63,931 bases of DNA, from NCBI GenBank assembly GCA_038116745.1, contig JAYODW010000031.1:1-63931 (forward strand), given 5' to 3'. Below, in pieces: positions 14,052 through 21,729 of this stretch. The notes under the pieces are model-generated. The model worked only from the letters and a program-made list of their open reading frames with translations, ran no database searches and had not been told where the DNA came from. This DNA comes from JAYODW01 sp038116745 (GTDB taxonomy: Bacteria; Pseudomonadota; Gammaproteobacteria; Ga0077536). Position 1 is the stretch's first letter; each line of letters opens with the position of its first letter. Made by a program: the position numbers and the translations under genes.

Positions 14052-16382
14052 TCAATCAGGCAAGCGCTCCCGGGCGCTGGCCTTCGCCGCGTCGTCGTGG
14101 TCAACGCGCACCAGCAGCGGGGGCAGCATCAGGAAGGCTGTGGCCAGCGCGATAGAAATGATCAGCGTCGTCATGAGACCCATGTCGCTGTTCAGGGTGA
14201 AGTTCGAGGTCGCCACCACTGAGAAGCCCAGAACCAGCACTACGGACGTCACCAGAAGCGCTCTGCCCACCGTGCGAAAGGCGTAGCGCACGGCCTGCTC
14301 GGCGTTCAGCCCGTTCTCGCGTCGGGCTCTCAGATACTTGGAAAGAAAGTGCACGGAGTCATCGACTACGATGCCGAAGGTCATTCCGGCGACTACGGAC
14401 AGCGACATGCCGACCTTGCCTACCGTCATCCCCCAGATCCCGAAAGCCACGCCGGCGGGGGCCAGGTTGGGCAACAGGCTGACCAGCCCGATCTTGAGGG
14501 AGCGCAGCGCGAGCATCATGACCCCCGAGATCAGAACCAGCGCGAGCACGGTGCCGAAAAGCATCGAATAGTTATTGCGCTGTCCGATGTAAGCGAACAT
14601 GAGGCTGACCCCGGCACTCTCAATCTCCTGGAACGCGGGCAGATTGGCGCGTGCCCAGGTGAGGGTTCGCTGGTTGAAGTCAATCATCTCCTGGCTGGAC
14701 AGGGTTTCCAGCGTTGCGGTGATTTTGGTCTGCGATTTATCGACGTCGATCTGGTTATTGAGGTCGAGGCCGTAGGGCAGGGACATCTCGTAGAGCAACA
14801 GGTACTGCGCAGCCAGGTCACGGTCCTGCGGTAGCTTGTAGAAAGCCGGATCGTCGCCGTGCATGTTGCGGTTCAGACGTTTCATAACGTGCGCCACGCT
14901 GTCGACGTGCCGCACCTCGGGCTGCAGGCGCAGCCAGTCTGAGAATTTGTCTACGTCCGCAAGGAACGCCGGAGCGGCAATGCCCCCGGAGCTGCCGGCG
15001 CCGCCCGAATAATTAATGAAATCGATCCCGGTCAGCCGCTCCAGCATGAAATCCGTGCTCTGTCGGAACGACAGGGATTCGTCGAAGTAGTAGAGAAAGG
15101 TGTCGTTGATTTCGTTACGCGGCAGATTGGCCATGGCCGCGACCACCAGCAGAAGCAGCGCCGGCAGCAGGCGCTTTCTGTGCGTGAGAACAGTTTCCGC
15201 AAGCCCTGCCATCAGGCGGTCTTCGTCGCGCTTTTTCTTGCCTGCCCCGGCCGGCATCAAGACCATCAATACCGGCAGAAAGGTCACGGTGAGCAGATAG
15301 GAAACGACCACGCCGACAGCGACCTGCGTACCGAGATGAGCAAATGGTGGCACCTCGGAGAAGTTCATCGTCAGAAAGCCGATGGCGGTGGTTGCGCTGG
15401 CCAGCGTCACGGGCTGCAGATTGACACGCAGGCTCTCGCCCATTGCCGCCCTTTTGTCCTGACCGTCATGCAGCCCGTGTGAAAAGGTGACCAGCACGTG
15501 TACTGCGTTGGCGACGGCCACGGTCAGCACAATGATCGGGATCCCGGACGACGTACCGGTCAGCGGAAAGCCAAGATGCCCACCTGCGCCCATTGCCGCG
15601 GCTATTGACATGAACATGATCAACAAGGTCGTGAGCGTGCCGAAAAAACCACCCACCAGCAGCGCCAGGCAGACGGTCATCAGCCCCAGCGCGATTGGAA
15701 AAAGCACTGTCGTGTCGTAGACCGAGCTCTCCAGGAAAACCTGGTCGAACGGCACCATGCCGGTGATATACACCTTGAGCCCGGGATGCGCTGTTTCGAG
15801 CTCCTGCGCGGCGTTGCGCACAAAGGCCATGATTTTCTGCGTGGCGTCGGCGCGCACGTCGGGCGCGAGCTGCACGGTGATGTTCACTGCAGTCACATCG
15901 CCACGTGCCGAGATCAGCCGCCCGACCAGGGAGGGCTCCGCCATCACGTTGTTGCGCACGGACTGCAGTGCGTCAGCATCAAGCGACAGAGCGTCCGACA
16001 CCATGTCCCGCACGGTCAGATCGTCTGCTTCCGCCTCGGTGAACTGAAAGTTGGTGATCGAATCGACGCGGTTCGAGAACGGCGTCTGCCAGGCGTCCTC
16101 GGTCAGCTTTTCAATCGCGCTCAGCGTATCGCGGGTAAAAACATTGCCATCTGCCGGGGCCAGCACCAGCATGACGTTGTCGTCCTTGACGTAAGTGTTT
16201 TCGATCCGCTCGAAGGCGAGCAATTCCGGGTTGTCCTCGCTGAAATACGCGCGGTAGCTCGTATCGAAGGCAAGCTGACCCATGCCTGCCGTTAACCATG
16301 CAGCCAGGCCCAGCGGGATAAGGACCGCAAGCCAGGGATGCTGCAGCACCTGTCGTGCCCACAATGCTTCGAAACCACTCAT
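14052..16382 (-). CDS. MMPL/RND-family exporter, copy 1
   Basis: This 776-residue inner-membrane protein has the RND superfamily plan: an N-terminal membrane segment (LAVLIPLGLAAWLTAGMG), a large periplasmic loop, a block of membrane helices with the conserved GIPIIVLTVAVANAVHVLVT stretch, a second periplasmic loop and a second helix block with GMTFGIVVDDSVHFLSKYLR. The paired Asp in VVDD and the acidic or polar residues of helix 4 fit a proton-driven exporter of lipid-like or hydrophobic substrates. I prefer the ATG at 16382; the GTG at 16421 adds 13 acidic residues. It is strongly similar to the protein at 21730-24093 (both share QYLLLYEMSLPYGLDLNNQI), so they are paralogues. It is divergent from a GST gene, which fits a detoxification context. 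Confidence 0.88.
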   Translation of the reverse strand: MSGFEALWARQVLQHPWLAVLIPLGLAAWLTAGMGQLAFDTSYRAYFSEDNPELLAFERIENTYVKDDNVMLVLAPADGNVFTRDTLSAIEKLTEDAWQTPFSNRVDSITNFQFTEAEADDLTVRDMVSDALSLDADALQSVRNNVMAEPSLVGRLISARGDVTAVNITVQLAPDVRADATQKIMAFVRNAAQELETAHPGLKVYITGMVPFDQVFLESSVYDTTVLFPIALGLMTVCLALLVGGFFGTLTTLLIMFMSIAAAMGAGGHLGFPLTGTSSGIPIIVLTVAVANAVHVLVTFSHGLHDGQDKRAAMGESLRVNLQPVTLASATTAIGFLTMNFSEVPPFAHLGTQVAVGVVVSYLLTVTFLPVLMVLMPAGAGKKKRDEDRLMAGLAETVLTHRKRLLPALLLLVVAAMANLPRNEINDTFLYYFDESLSFRQSTDFMLERLTGIDFINYSGGAGSSGGIAAPAFLADVDKFSDWLRLQPEVRHVDSVAHVMKRLNRNMHGDDPAFYKLPQDRDLAAQYLLLYEMSLPYGLDLNNQIDVDKSQTKITATLETLSSQEMIDFNQRTLTWARANLPAFQEIESAGVSLMFAYIGQRNNYSMLFGTVLALVLISGVMMLALRSLKIGLVSLLPNLAPAGVAFGIWGMTVGKVGMSLSVVAGMTFGIVVDDSVHFLSKYLRARRENGLNAEQAVRYAFRTVGRALLVTSVVLVLGFSVVATSNFTLNSDMGLMTTLIISIALATAFLMLPPLLVRVDHDDAAKASARERLPD

Positions 16383-16773
16383 TGAAACTGCCTTTACATC
16401 TTCATCTGTAGGTGAGCTCAAGCACTCACATCGGGGCGGGAGCCGTGCCTGCAGGCGGACATGGCGTTGAAATGCGGTCTGATCAGCCGCGCCGAACCGG
16501 GGTGAGGCTGCTGCCTAACTATCTGATACGCAGCAGCGATGCACCCTGACCAGCGCATCCTTGCTACCGATGTGAACGCAGATTCTACAAAGATGGTGCA
16601 ACTGGCGCCGGGAGCAACCGACATCGGTCGATGCAACTCAGTAGGATGGGCAGCCTGCTCCTGACACCCGCTCCCGGATGCGACCAGCGCAAGGCTTCAG
16701 TGCACAGTGCTGCCGGCCGGAGGCCGGGTGGCTGGAAAATTCCGACACCCAGAACAGAAGGAGATGATTCGCT
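16383..16773. other. Intergenic, divergent promoter region
   Basis: 391 bases between the exporter and a GST gene. Several short inverted repeats occur (for example GCTGCTGCC and GCAGCAGC around 16508-16536), but no operator can be named. Confidence 0.4.
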
Positions 16774-17385
16774 GTGACGACTCCCAGGCTTTACGGAATA
16801 TCCGCCTCACGCGCTATCAGGTCGCTATGGGCCATAGAAGAGTGCGGCATCGACTATGAACATGTCCCCGTCACTTTTCGCAAAGATTCAAAATCGCCCG
16901 ACTACCTGGCTGTCAATCCCAACGGCCGGATCCCGGCGCTCGAGGACGGCGATCTCGTGCTCTTCGAGTCCATGGCGATCAATCTCTATCTCGCGAAGCA
17001 GTACGGCGGTGCCCTGTACCCGCGCGATCCCCGCGATGAAGCACGGGCCGTGCAGTGGAGCGTGTGGGTGATTGCGGAGATGGAAGAAGCACAGCTGCAG
17101 CTCGTGATCCAGAAAATGTTTACGAAAGAAGAGAACCGCGATCCGGCCATCTGGGAGGCGGCGGGTAAAAAGCTCGCCCGGCCGCTGCAGGTTCTTGAGC
17201 AGGCGCTCGAGGGCCGGCAGTGGCTGCTGGGCGAGGCGTTCTCTATCGCCGATCTCAATGTTGCGGCTGCGATGCTGCTGATGCCGATGGTGGGTTTTGA
17301 ATACGCCGAGTTTGCCCGGGTCAGCGAATGGGCGGCACGCTGCTATGCGCGTCCTGCACTGGCTCGCGCTAAAGCGCGCGATTAG
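16774..17385 (+). CDS. Glutathione S-transferase family protein
   Basis: This 203-residue protein has an N-terminal thioredoxin-like domain with SASRAIRSLWAIEECGIDYE, the glutathione-binding NPNGRIPALEDGD and LFESMAINLYLAKQYGG (cis-Pro and Ser site), and an all-helical C-terminal domain with FSIADLNVAAAMLL, the conserved N-capping box. It should conjugate or reduce electrophilic compounds with glutathione in the cytoplasm. It starts with GTG at 16774, with AAGGAG upstream at about 16758. It precedes an MFS gene by about 90 bases and is divergent from exporter copy 1. Confidence 0.88.
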   Translation: MTTPRLYGISASRAIRSLWAIEECGIDYEHVPVTFRKDSKSPDYLAVNPNGRIPALEDGDLVLFESMAINLYLAKQYGGALYPRDPRDEARAVQWSVWVIAEMEEAQLQLVIQKMFTKEENRDPAIWEAAGKKLARPLQVLEQALEGRQWLLGEAFSIADLNVAAAMLLMPMVGFEYAEFARVSEWAARCYARPALARAKARD

Positions 17386-17475
17386 CCGGTCGTTGTTCTG
17401 CACATGAAGGTCACCCTGACAGCTGGCTACGGGGCCACCGTCATGGCGTCAGGTAAGGGCTGAGCGGGGGTGTCG

Positions 17476-18708
17476 ATGCGGGGGCTCTCGCCACAGCAAT
17501 CGGTGCGCGTAGTGCTGGTCGCGGGGTGCATGATTGCGCTTATAGGCTTCGGCGCGCGTGCGGGATTTGGACTTTTTCTTGAGCCCATGACCACCGCGCG
17601 CGGCTGGTCCCGCGAAACCTTTGCGCTGGCGCTCGCGTGGCAGAACCTCTTCTGGGGCCTGGGTACGCTGGTGACGGGCGTGCTTGCCGACCGTTTCGGT
17701 CCCCGTGGCGTGATGCTGGTCGGAGCGGCTGTGTACGCCGTCGGGATCCTTGGGATGGCGGCCGCGGAGAGCTCGCTGGCCTTGTCTCTGACCGGCGGTG
17801 TGCTGGTTGGCTGTGGCGTTGCCTGCACGTCTTTTTCCATTGCCCTGGCGGCCATGGCGCGAGTGGTCGGTGAGCAGCGGCGGTCCTTCGCGCTGGGCGT
17901 CGGAACGGCTGCCGGCTCTCTGGGTCAGGTCATCTTTTCACCGCTCACGCAGGCGGCGATCGGCAGCTTCGGCTGGAACGGTGCGCTTCATGGGATCGCG
18001 CTCAGCGTGCTGTGCATCGTGCCGTTCGCGCTGATGCTGCCGCATGGTGGCGGCGCGCAGGGAGACTCAGTGACCACGGCCGCACAAACCCCGCGCGCCG
18101 CGCTGCAGCAGGCGCTACAGCACCGCTGTTATGTTCTGCTGACCTAGGGCTTCTTTGTTTGCGGCTTCCATGTCGCTTTCATCGTCGTCCACTTTCCGGC
18201 CTATATCAGTGATCTCGGTCTGTCGCCGACAGTCGGCGCCTGGGCCCTGGCGCTGCTCGGTTTGTTCAATATCGTGGGTTCCCTGTTTTCCGGCTATGCG
18301 GGACAGCGCTGGAGCAAGCGCATCAGTCTGTGCTGGATCTACCTGCTGCGCGCGGTGGTGATCAGCGCGATGCTGCTCTTGCCCGTCAGTGCAACGACGA
18401 TCCTCGGGTTTGCCGCGCTGATGGGGCTGTTATGGCTGTCGACGGTACCGCTCACGACCGGCATTGTCGCGCAGGTTTTCGGTGTCCGTTTCATGGCTAC
18501 CCTGTTCGGGTGCGTGTTCATGAGTCACCAGCTCGGGGCCTTCATCGCCGTCTGGCTGGGTGGTCGACTTTATGACCTGAGCGGCAGTTATGCCGCGATG
18601 TGGTGGCTTGCAGTAGGGCTCAGCCTGGTTGCAGCGGCGCTGCACTGGCCGATCGACGAGCGGCCGCTGGCCCGAGTGGTGAAAGTGAGCGCCGTCAGCG
18701 GGTCGTGA
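17476..18708 (+). pseudogene. MFS transporter interrupted by one in-frame TAG
   Basis: The reading frame encodes about 410 codons of a 12-helix major facilitator protein: IALIGFGARAGFGLFLEPMT, the loop 2-3 motif GVLADRFGPRG, then after the break LFNIVGSLFSGYAGQRWSKR and a typical C-terminal half. A single TAG at 18145-18147 lies at CYVLLT-stop-GFFVCGFHV where a leucine codon (TTG) would be expected. The sequence continues in the same frame to a natural stop. It is either a recent nonsense mutation, an assembly error, or a suppressed codon. GTG 17470 or ATG 17476 may be the start. The 3' end overlaps the convergent GST gene by 14 bases. Genes around it concern glutathione chemistry, so it was probably an efflux or uptake carrier. 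Confidence 0.85.
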
Positions 18709-19354
18709 TGCTCGAGCCCATTTTTTTCTGACGCTCGGCGTTGCCCGCTGGAGGTGGGATCAGAATGCCGCGCGCCACCGCGGGGCGTGCAGCAATACGG
18801 TCAATCCAGGCGCTGAGATGGTCGAGGCCGTCGATTGGTACTCTGGCCCAGCGCCAGGTTTTGACCCAGCACCAGTTGGCTATGTCGGCGATGCTGTACT
18901 CACCGGCCAGATAGTCGCGCTCGACCAGGCGGCTGTTGAGCACTTCATACAGCCGACGGGTTTCGTTCTTGTAACGGTCTCTCGCCTGCGGCACGTCTTC
19001 GCTGAAGTAGCGCTCGAACACCACCGCCTGCCCCTGCATCGGCCCAATCCCGCCCATCTGGAACATCAGCCACTGCAGCACATCGAAGCGATGGTGTGCT
19101 GTTGCAGGCATCAGACGTCCTGTCTTCTCTGCCAGATAGATCAGGATTGCGCCGGATTCGAAGATCGTCATGCCGGTTTCGTGGTCGACCAGCACGGGGA
19201 TCCGCCCGTTTGGATTCAGCGCCCGGAAAGACTCAGCGTGCTGTTCCCCAGCGGTCAGGTCCACTGCCCTGACGCGGTAGGCGAGACCCAGCTCCTCCAG
19301 CGCAATGGTGATCTTCCAGCCGTTGGGGGTGGCGGCGGTGTAGAGCTCGAGCAT
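18695..19354 (-). CDS. Glutathione S-transferase, YfcG/Ure2p-like (Nu class)
   Basis: This 219-residue protein begins MLELYTAATPNGWKITIALE. The TPNG motif is typical of the Nu-class proteins YfcG and YghU, which reduce disulfides with two glutathione molecules rather than using a Tyr, Ser or Cys. LNPNGRIPVLVDHETGMTIF and the helical domain with YSIADIANWCWVKTW complete the fold. It is the last gene of the minus-strand run starting at 25358, 22 bases after the glutathionyl-hydroquinone reductase gene. It probably helps keep the thiol balance or detoxifies peroxides. Confidence 0.88.
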   Translation of the reverse strand: MLELYTAATPNGWKITIALEELGLAYRVRAVDLTAGEQHAESFRALNPNGRIPVLVDHETGMTIFESGAILIYLAEKTGRLMPATAHHRFDVLQWLMFQMGGIGPMQGQAVVFERYFSEDVPQARDRYKNETRRLYEVLNSRLVERDYLAGEYSIADIANWCWVKTWRWARVPIDGLDHLSAWIDRIAARPAVARGILIPPPAGNAERQKKMGSSITTR

Positions 19355-19376
19355 CGGCGTTCTCCTGCGTGGGACC

Positions 19377-20321
19377 TTATCCGCGACCGTGCGGCGCAGA
19401 GAAGTCGAGCTCCGGGCCTTTAGGGATGAAACCAGATCGTTTCACCGAGCCGTAGTAGCCCGCTTTGATGGCATCGATGTCGACGGTCTCCGCGATACCG
19501 GGAAGCTGATAGAGGTCGCGGGTGTAGTCCCACAGGCAGCGGTAGTCGACGATGCGCTTCAGGTTGCATTTGTAGAGTGAGTAATAAACACAGTCGAAGC
19601 GCACGAGTACTCCAAACAGGCGCCAGTCCGGCTCGGTCGGTGTCTCGCCGAGCAGATAGCGCGAGTGAAGGAGCCGCTGGTCGAGCTCGTCCAGCGCCGC
19701 AAAAAGCCGGTCAAAGCCGCGTTCGTAGTCTGCCTGGCTGGCGGCGAGCAGACAGCGATACACGCCGTCGGTCAGGCGGTCGCCGATGAACGCGTTGAGC
19801 GGATCTATCTGCGCACGCAGGTGTGCCGGATACAGATCGACCTCGGGGTACTGCGCGCAGGCATTGAAGCTGTCGTTGAGCATGCGGGCGATCGTCCCGG
19901 AGTCGTTGTTCACGATCTGCTCTTTCTGTTTATCCCACAGCACCGGGATGCTGACCCGTCCGGTGAAGGTCGGATCTGATGCGCTGTAGAGCTCATGCAG
20001 GTAGGTGGCGTTCAGCGCGGGATCCCGGAAGCGTTCCGCCTCGCCGAACCACCACGATTGCGCGCTCATGGCGGGCTCCAGCAGCACCAGATCGACAGCG
20101 GCCTCCAGCCCCTTGAGGGTGCGTGTCGCGACCGCCCGGTGAGACCACGGGCAGGTTCGGTTGCAGTACAGCGCGTAGCGACCGCTCTCAGCGGGAAAAG
20201 TCGCTCCGGGTTCGTTACTCACCCGGTCATGAAAGCCACTGTCGAAACGCACCTGTTTGCCGTCGCGCTTGAATGCTTCGAGATCGGCGTCACGCCAGAC
20301 ACCTTCCACCAGCATGCCCAT
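19377..20321 (-). CDS. S-glutathionyl-(chloro)hydroquinone reductase (Xi-class GST, YqjG-like)
   Basis: This 314-residue enzyme removes glutathione from glutathionyl-hydroquinones, using a catalytic cysteine, Cys57 in LYCNRTCPWSHRA (the family has CPWAHR). The IPVLWDKQKEQIVNNDSGTI stretch, with family residues for glutathione binding, and the C-terminal helical domain with FDCVYYSLYKCNLKRI follow. Length matches YqjG and PcpF. It lies three bases downstream of the nitroreductase gene and upstream of a GST, which fits processing of quinone adducts. This enzyme is the strongest hint that quinones are what the locus handles. Confidence 0.92.
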   Translation of the reverse strand: MGMLVEGVWRDADLEAFKRDGKQVRFDSGFHDRVSNEPGATFPAESGRYALYCNRTCPWSHRAVATRTLKGLEAAVDLVLLEPAMSAQSWWFGEAERFRDPALNATYLHELYSASDPTFTGRVSIPVLWDKQKEQIVNNDSGTIARMLNDSFNACAQYPEVDLYPAHLRAQIDPLNAFIGDRLTDGVYRCLLAASQADYERGFDRLFAALDELDQRLLHSRYLLGETPTEPDWRLFGVLVRFDCVYYSLYKCNLKRIVDYRCLWDYTRDLYQLPGIAETVDIDAIKAGYYGSVKRSGFIPKGPELDFSAPHGRG

Positions 20322-20324
20322 CGA

Positions 20325-20993
20325 TCAGGCCTCGCAGGTGGTCGGTGAGGCGCTGTGGCCCCAGCGCTCATGGAACGTAAGCTCCCGTGACGGCCGGCGG
20401 CCCACGGGTCCAAAACGCCCCTGCGGAAAGCCTACGGGCAGGACCGCAACGATGCCGTGGTCATCGGGTATGGCCCAGTGGGTGAGCAGCTCGTCCTCGA
20501 AAACCTGGTGCATGGTGGTCAGGCTGGCGCCGAGCCCCACCGCGCGACAGGCCAGCAGAATGTTCTGCACGCAGGGGTAGACCGAGCCGTAGGAAGGCGG
20601 CGCGACGCCCTGCCGTGCCTCGGGGGGGACGGCGAACGGCCAGTCCCGTTTCCCGCAGATCACGAGCAGCACCGGAACGTCGGCCATCCGACCGCCGAAG
20701 CTCATAGCGGTGCGGATGTTCCGAGCGCGAGGTGAGGCGTCTGCGGGGTCGAGCTCCAGGCCGGCAAAACCTTCTTTGATCGCGCGGTCGTAACGCTCAG
20801 CGAAGAACCGTTTGCTGTCGGGGTCGCGAATGACAAGGAATCGGTAAGGCTGCGAGTTCAGACTGTTCGGCGCCCAGGTGCCGGCATCCAGCACGCGCTC
20901 GAGCAGCGCGTCGGGAACCGGGTCCGGTTTCAGCCGCCGCATCGGTCGCATCGTGCGCATGATCTCGAACACGCCCTCGCTGTCATTCTGCAT
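20325..20993 (-). CDS. Nitroreductase-family FMN oxidoreductase
   Basis: This 222-residue protein shows the nitroreductase fold: the RTMRPMRRLKPDPVP start that binds FMN phosphate with arginines, AGTWAPNSLNSQPYRFLVI, then SVYPCVQNILLACRAVGLGA and HGIVAVLPVGFPQG. It probably reduces quinones or nitroaromatics with NAD(P)H. It is the fifth gene of the run starting at 25358, with 92 bases to the GST upstream and three bases to the hydroquinone reductase downstream. No signal peptide, so it is cytoplasmic. Confidence 0.88.
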   Translation of the reverse strand: MQNDSEGVFEIMRTMRPMRRLKPDPVPDALLERVLDAGTWAPNSLNSQPYRFLVIRDPDSKRFFAERYDRAIKEGFAGLELDPADASPRARNIRTAMSFGGRMADVPVLLVICGKRDWPFAVPPEARQGVAPPSYGSVYPCVQNILLACRAVGLGASLTTMHQVFEDELLTHWAIPDDHGIVAVLPVGFPQGRFGPVGRRPSRELTFHERWGHSASPTTCEA

Positions 20994-21085
20994 CTTCGGT
21001 CTCCCTCATCATTCAATACCTCCGGGTTGATGGGCCCGGCTTCTGACTTTATCCGTCGGAGTGGCGAGTTTGGGGCGGCGATACC

Positions 21086-21691
21086 TCAGTCCTGATTCAG
21101 AGTGCAGGATTCTCGTGCGAACAGTCGCCTCAGATACGCCAGCAGCGCCGGCATGTCGTCGAGCTGACCCATACGGCGGCCCCAGTTGACCGCCCAGCCC
21201 ACGACGATGTCGGTCACGGAAAAGCGTCCGCCGACCAGATAGTCTGTGTCGCTCAGTACGTCCTCAAGCACTTTTGCGCCGGCGCGGAACTCGGCAAAGT
21301 TCGGCGCCACCACCGCCTGCACGCGCTGCTCTTCGGGATAAAAGGTCTGGTGCTTGGCGTTGCTCCATAAGTAGGCCTCCATTTCCGAGAGGACAAAACA
21401 GACCCACTGCTCATGCAGCGCGCGTTCCCACGTTCCGGCCTGACCGATCAAACCCCGCGCCGGTGCCAGGTCGCACAGGTGGGTACAGATGGCGGCCGAC
21501 TCGAACAGCGGCTGGCCGTCGATTTCGATCGCGGGCAGCTTCGCCTGTGGATGCAGCGCGCGCAGGCGTTCGCTGCCGACCAGCGTGCGGTCGTCGACGT
21601 TTTCGAACGGAAGCCCGAGCTCGAGCAAGGTCCAGCGGCAGCGCGCCGAGCGCGTGGGGCCGAAGCCATAGAGCGTGATTTGGTGGGTCAT
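21086..21691 (-). CDS. Glutathione S-transferase family protein
   Basis: This 201-residue protein starts MTHQITLYGFGPTRSARCRW and has the glutathione-site stretch LHPQAKLPAIEIDGQPLFES, with a helical C-terminal domain ending in FSVTDIVVGWAVNWGRRMG. I placed the start at the ATG at 21691; the open frame extends to 21838, but that extension overlaps the exporter gene in another frame. The gene lies 38 bases after the exporter stop. It would conjugate electrophiles for export, or act as a dehalogenase or isomerase; the class is not clear. Confidence 0.85.
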   Translation of the reverse strand: MTHQITLYGFGPTRSARCRWTLLELGLPFENVDDRTLVGSERLRALHPQAKLPAIEIDGQPLFESAAICTHLCDLAPARGLIGQAGTWERALHEQWVCFVLSEMEAYLWSNAKHQTFYPEEQRVQAVVAPNFAEFRAGAKVLEDVLSDTDYLVGGRFSVTDIVVGWAVNWGRRMGQLDDMPALLAYLRRLFARESCTLNQD

Positions 21692-21729
21692 GGAGCGGTT
21701 CCTTGATGGTCGTAAAAGATGTGTCGCGA

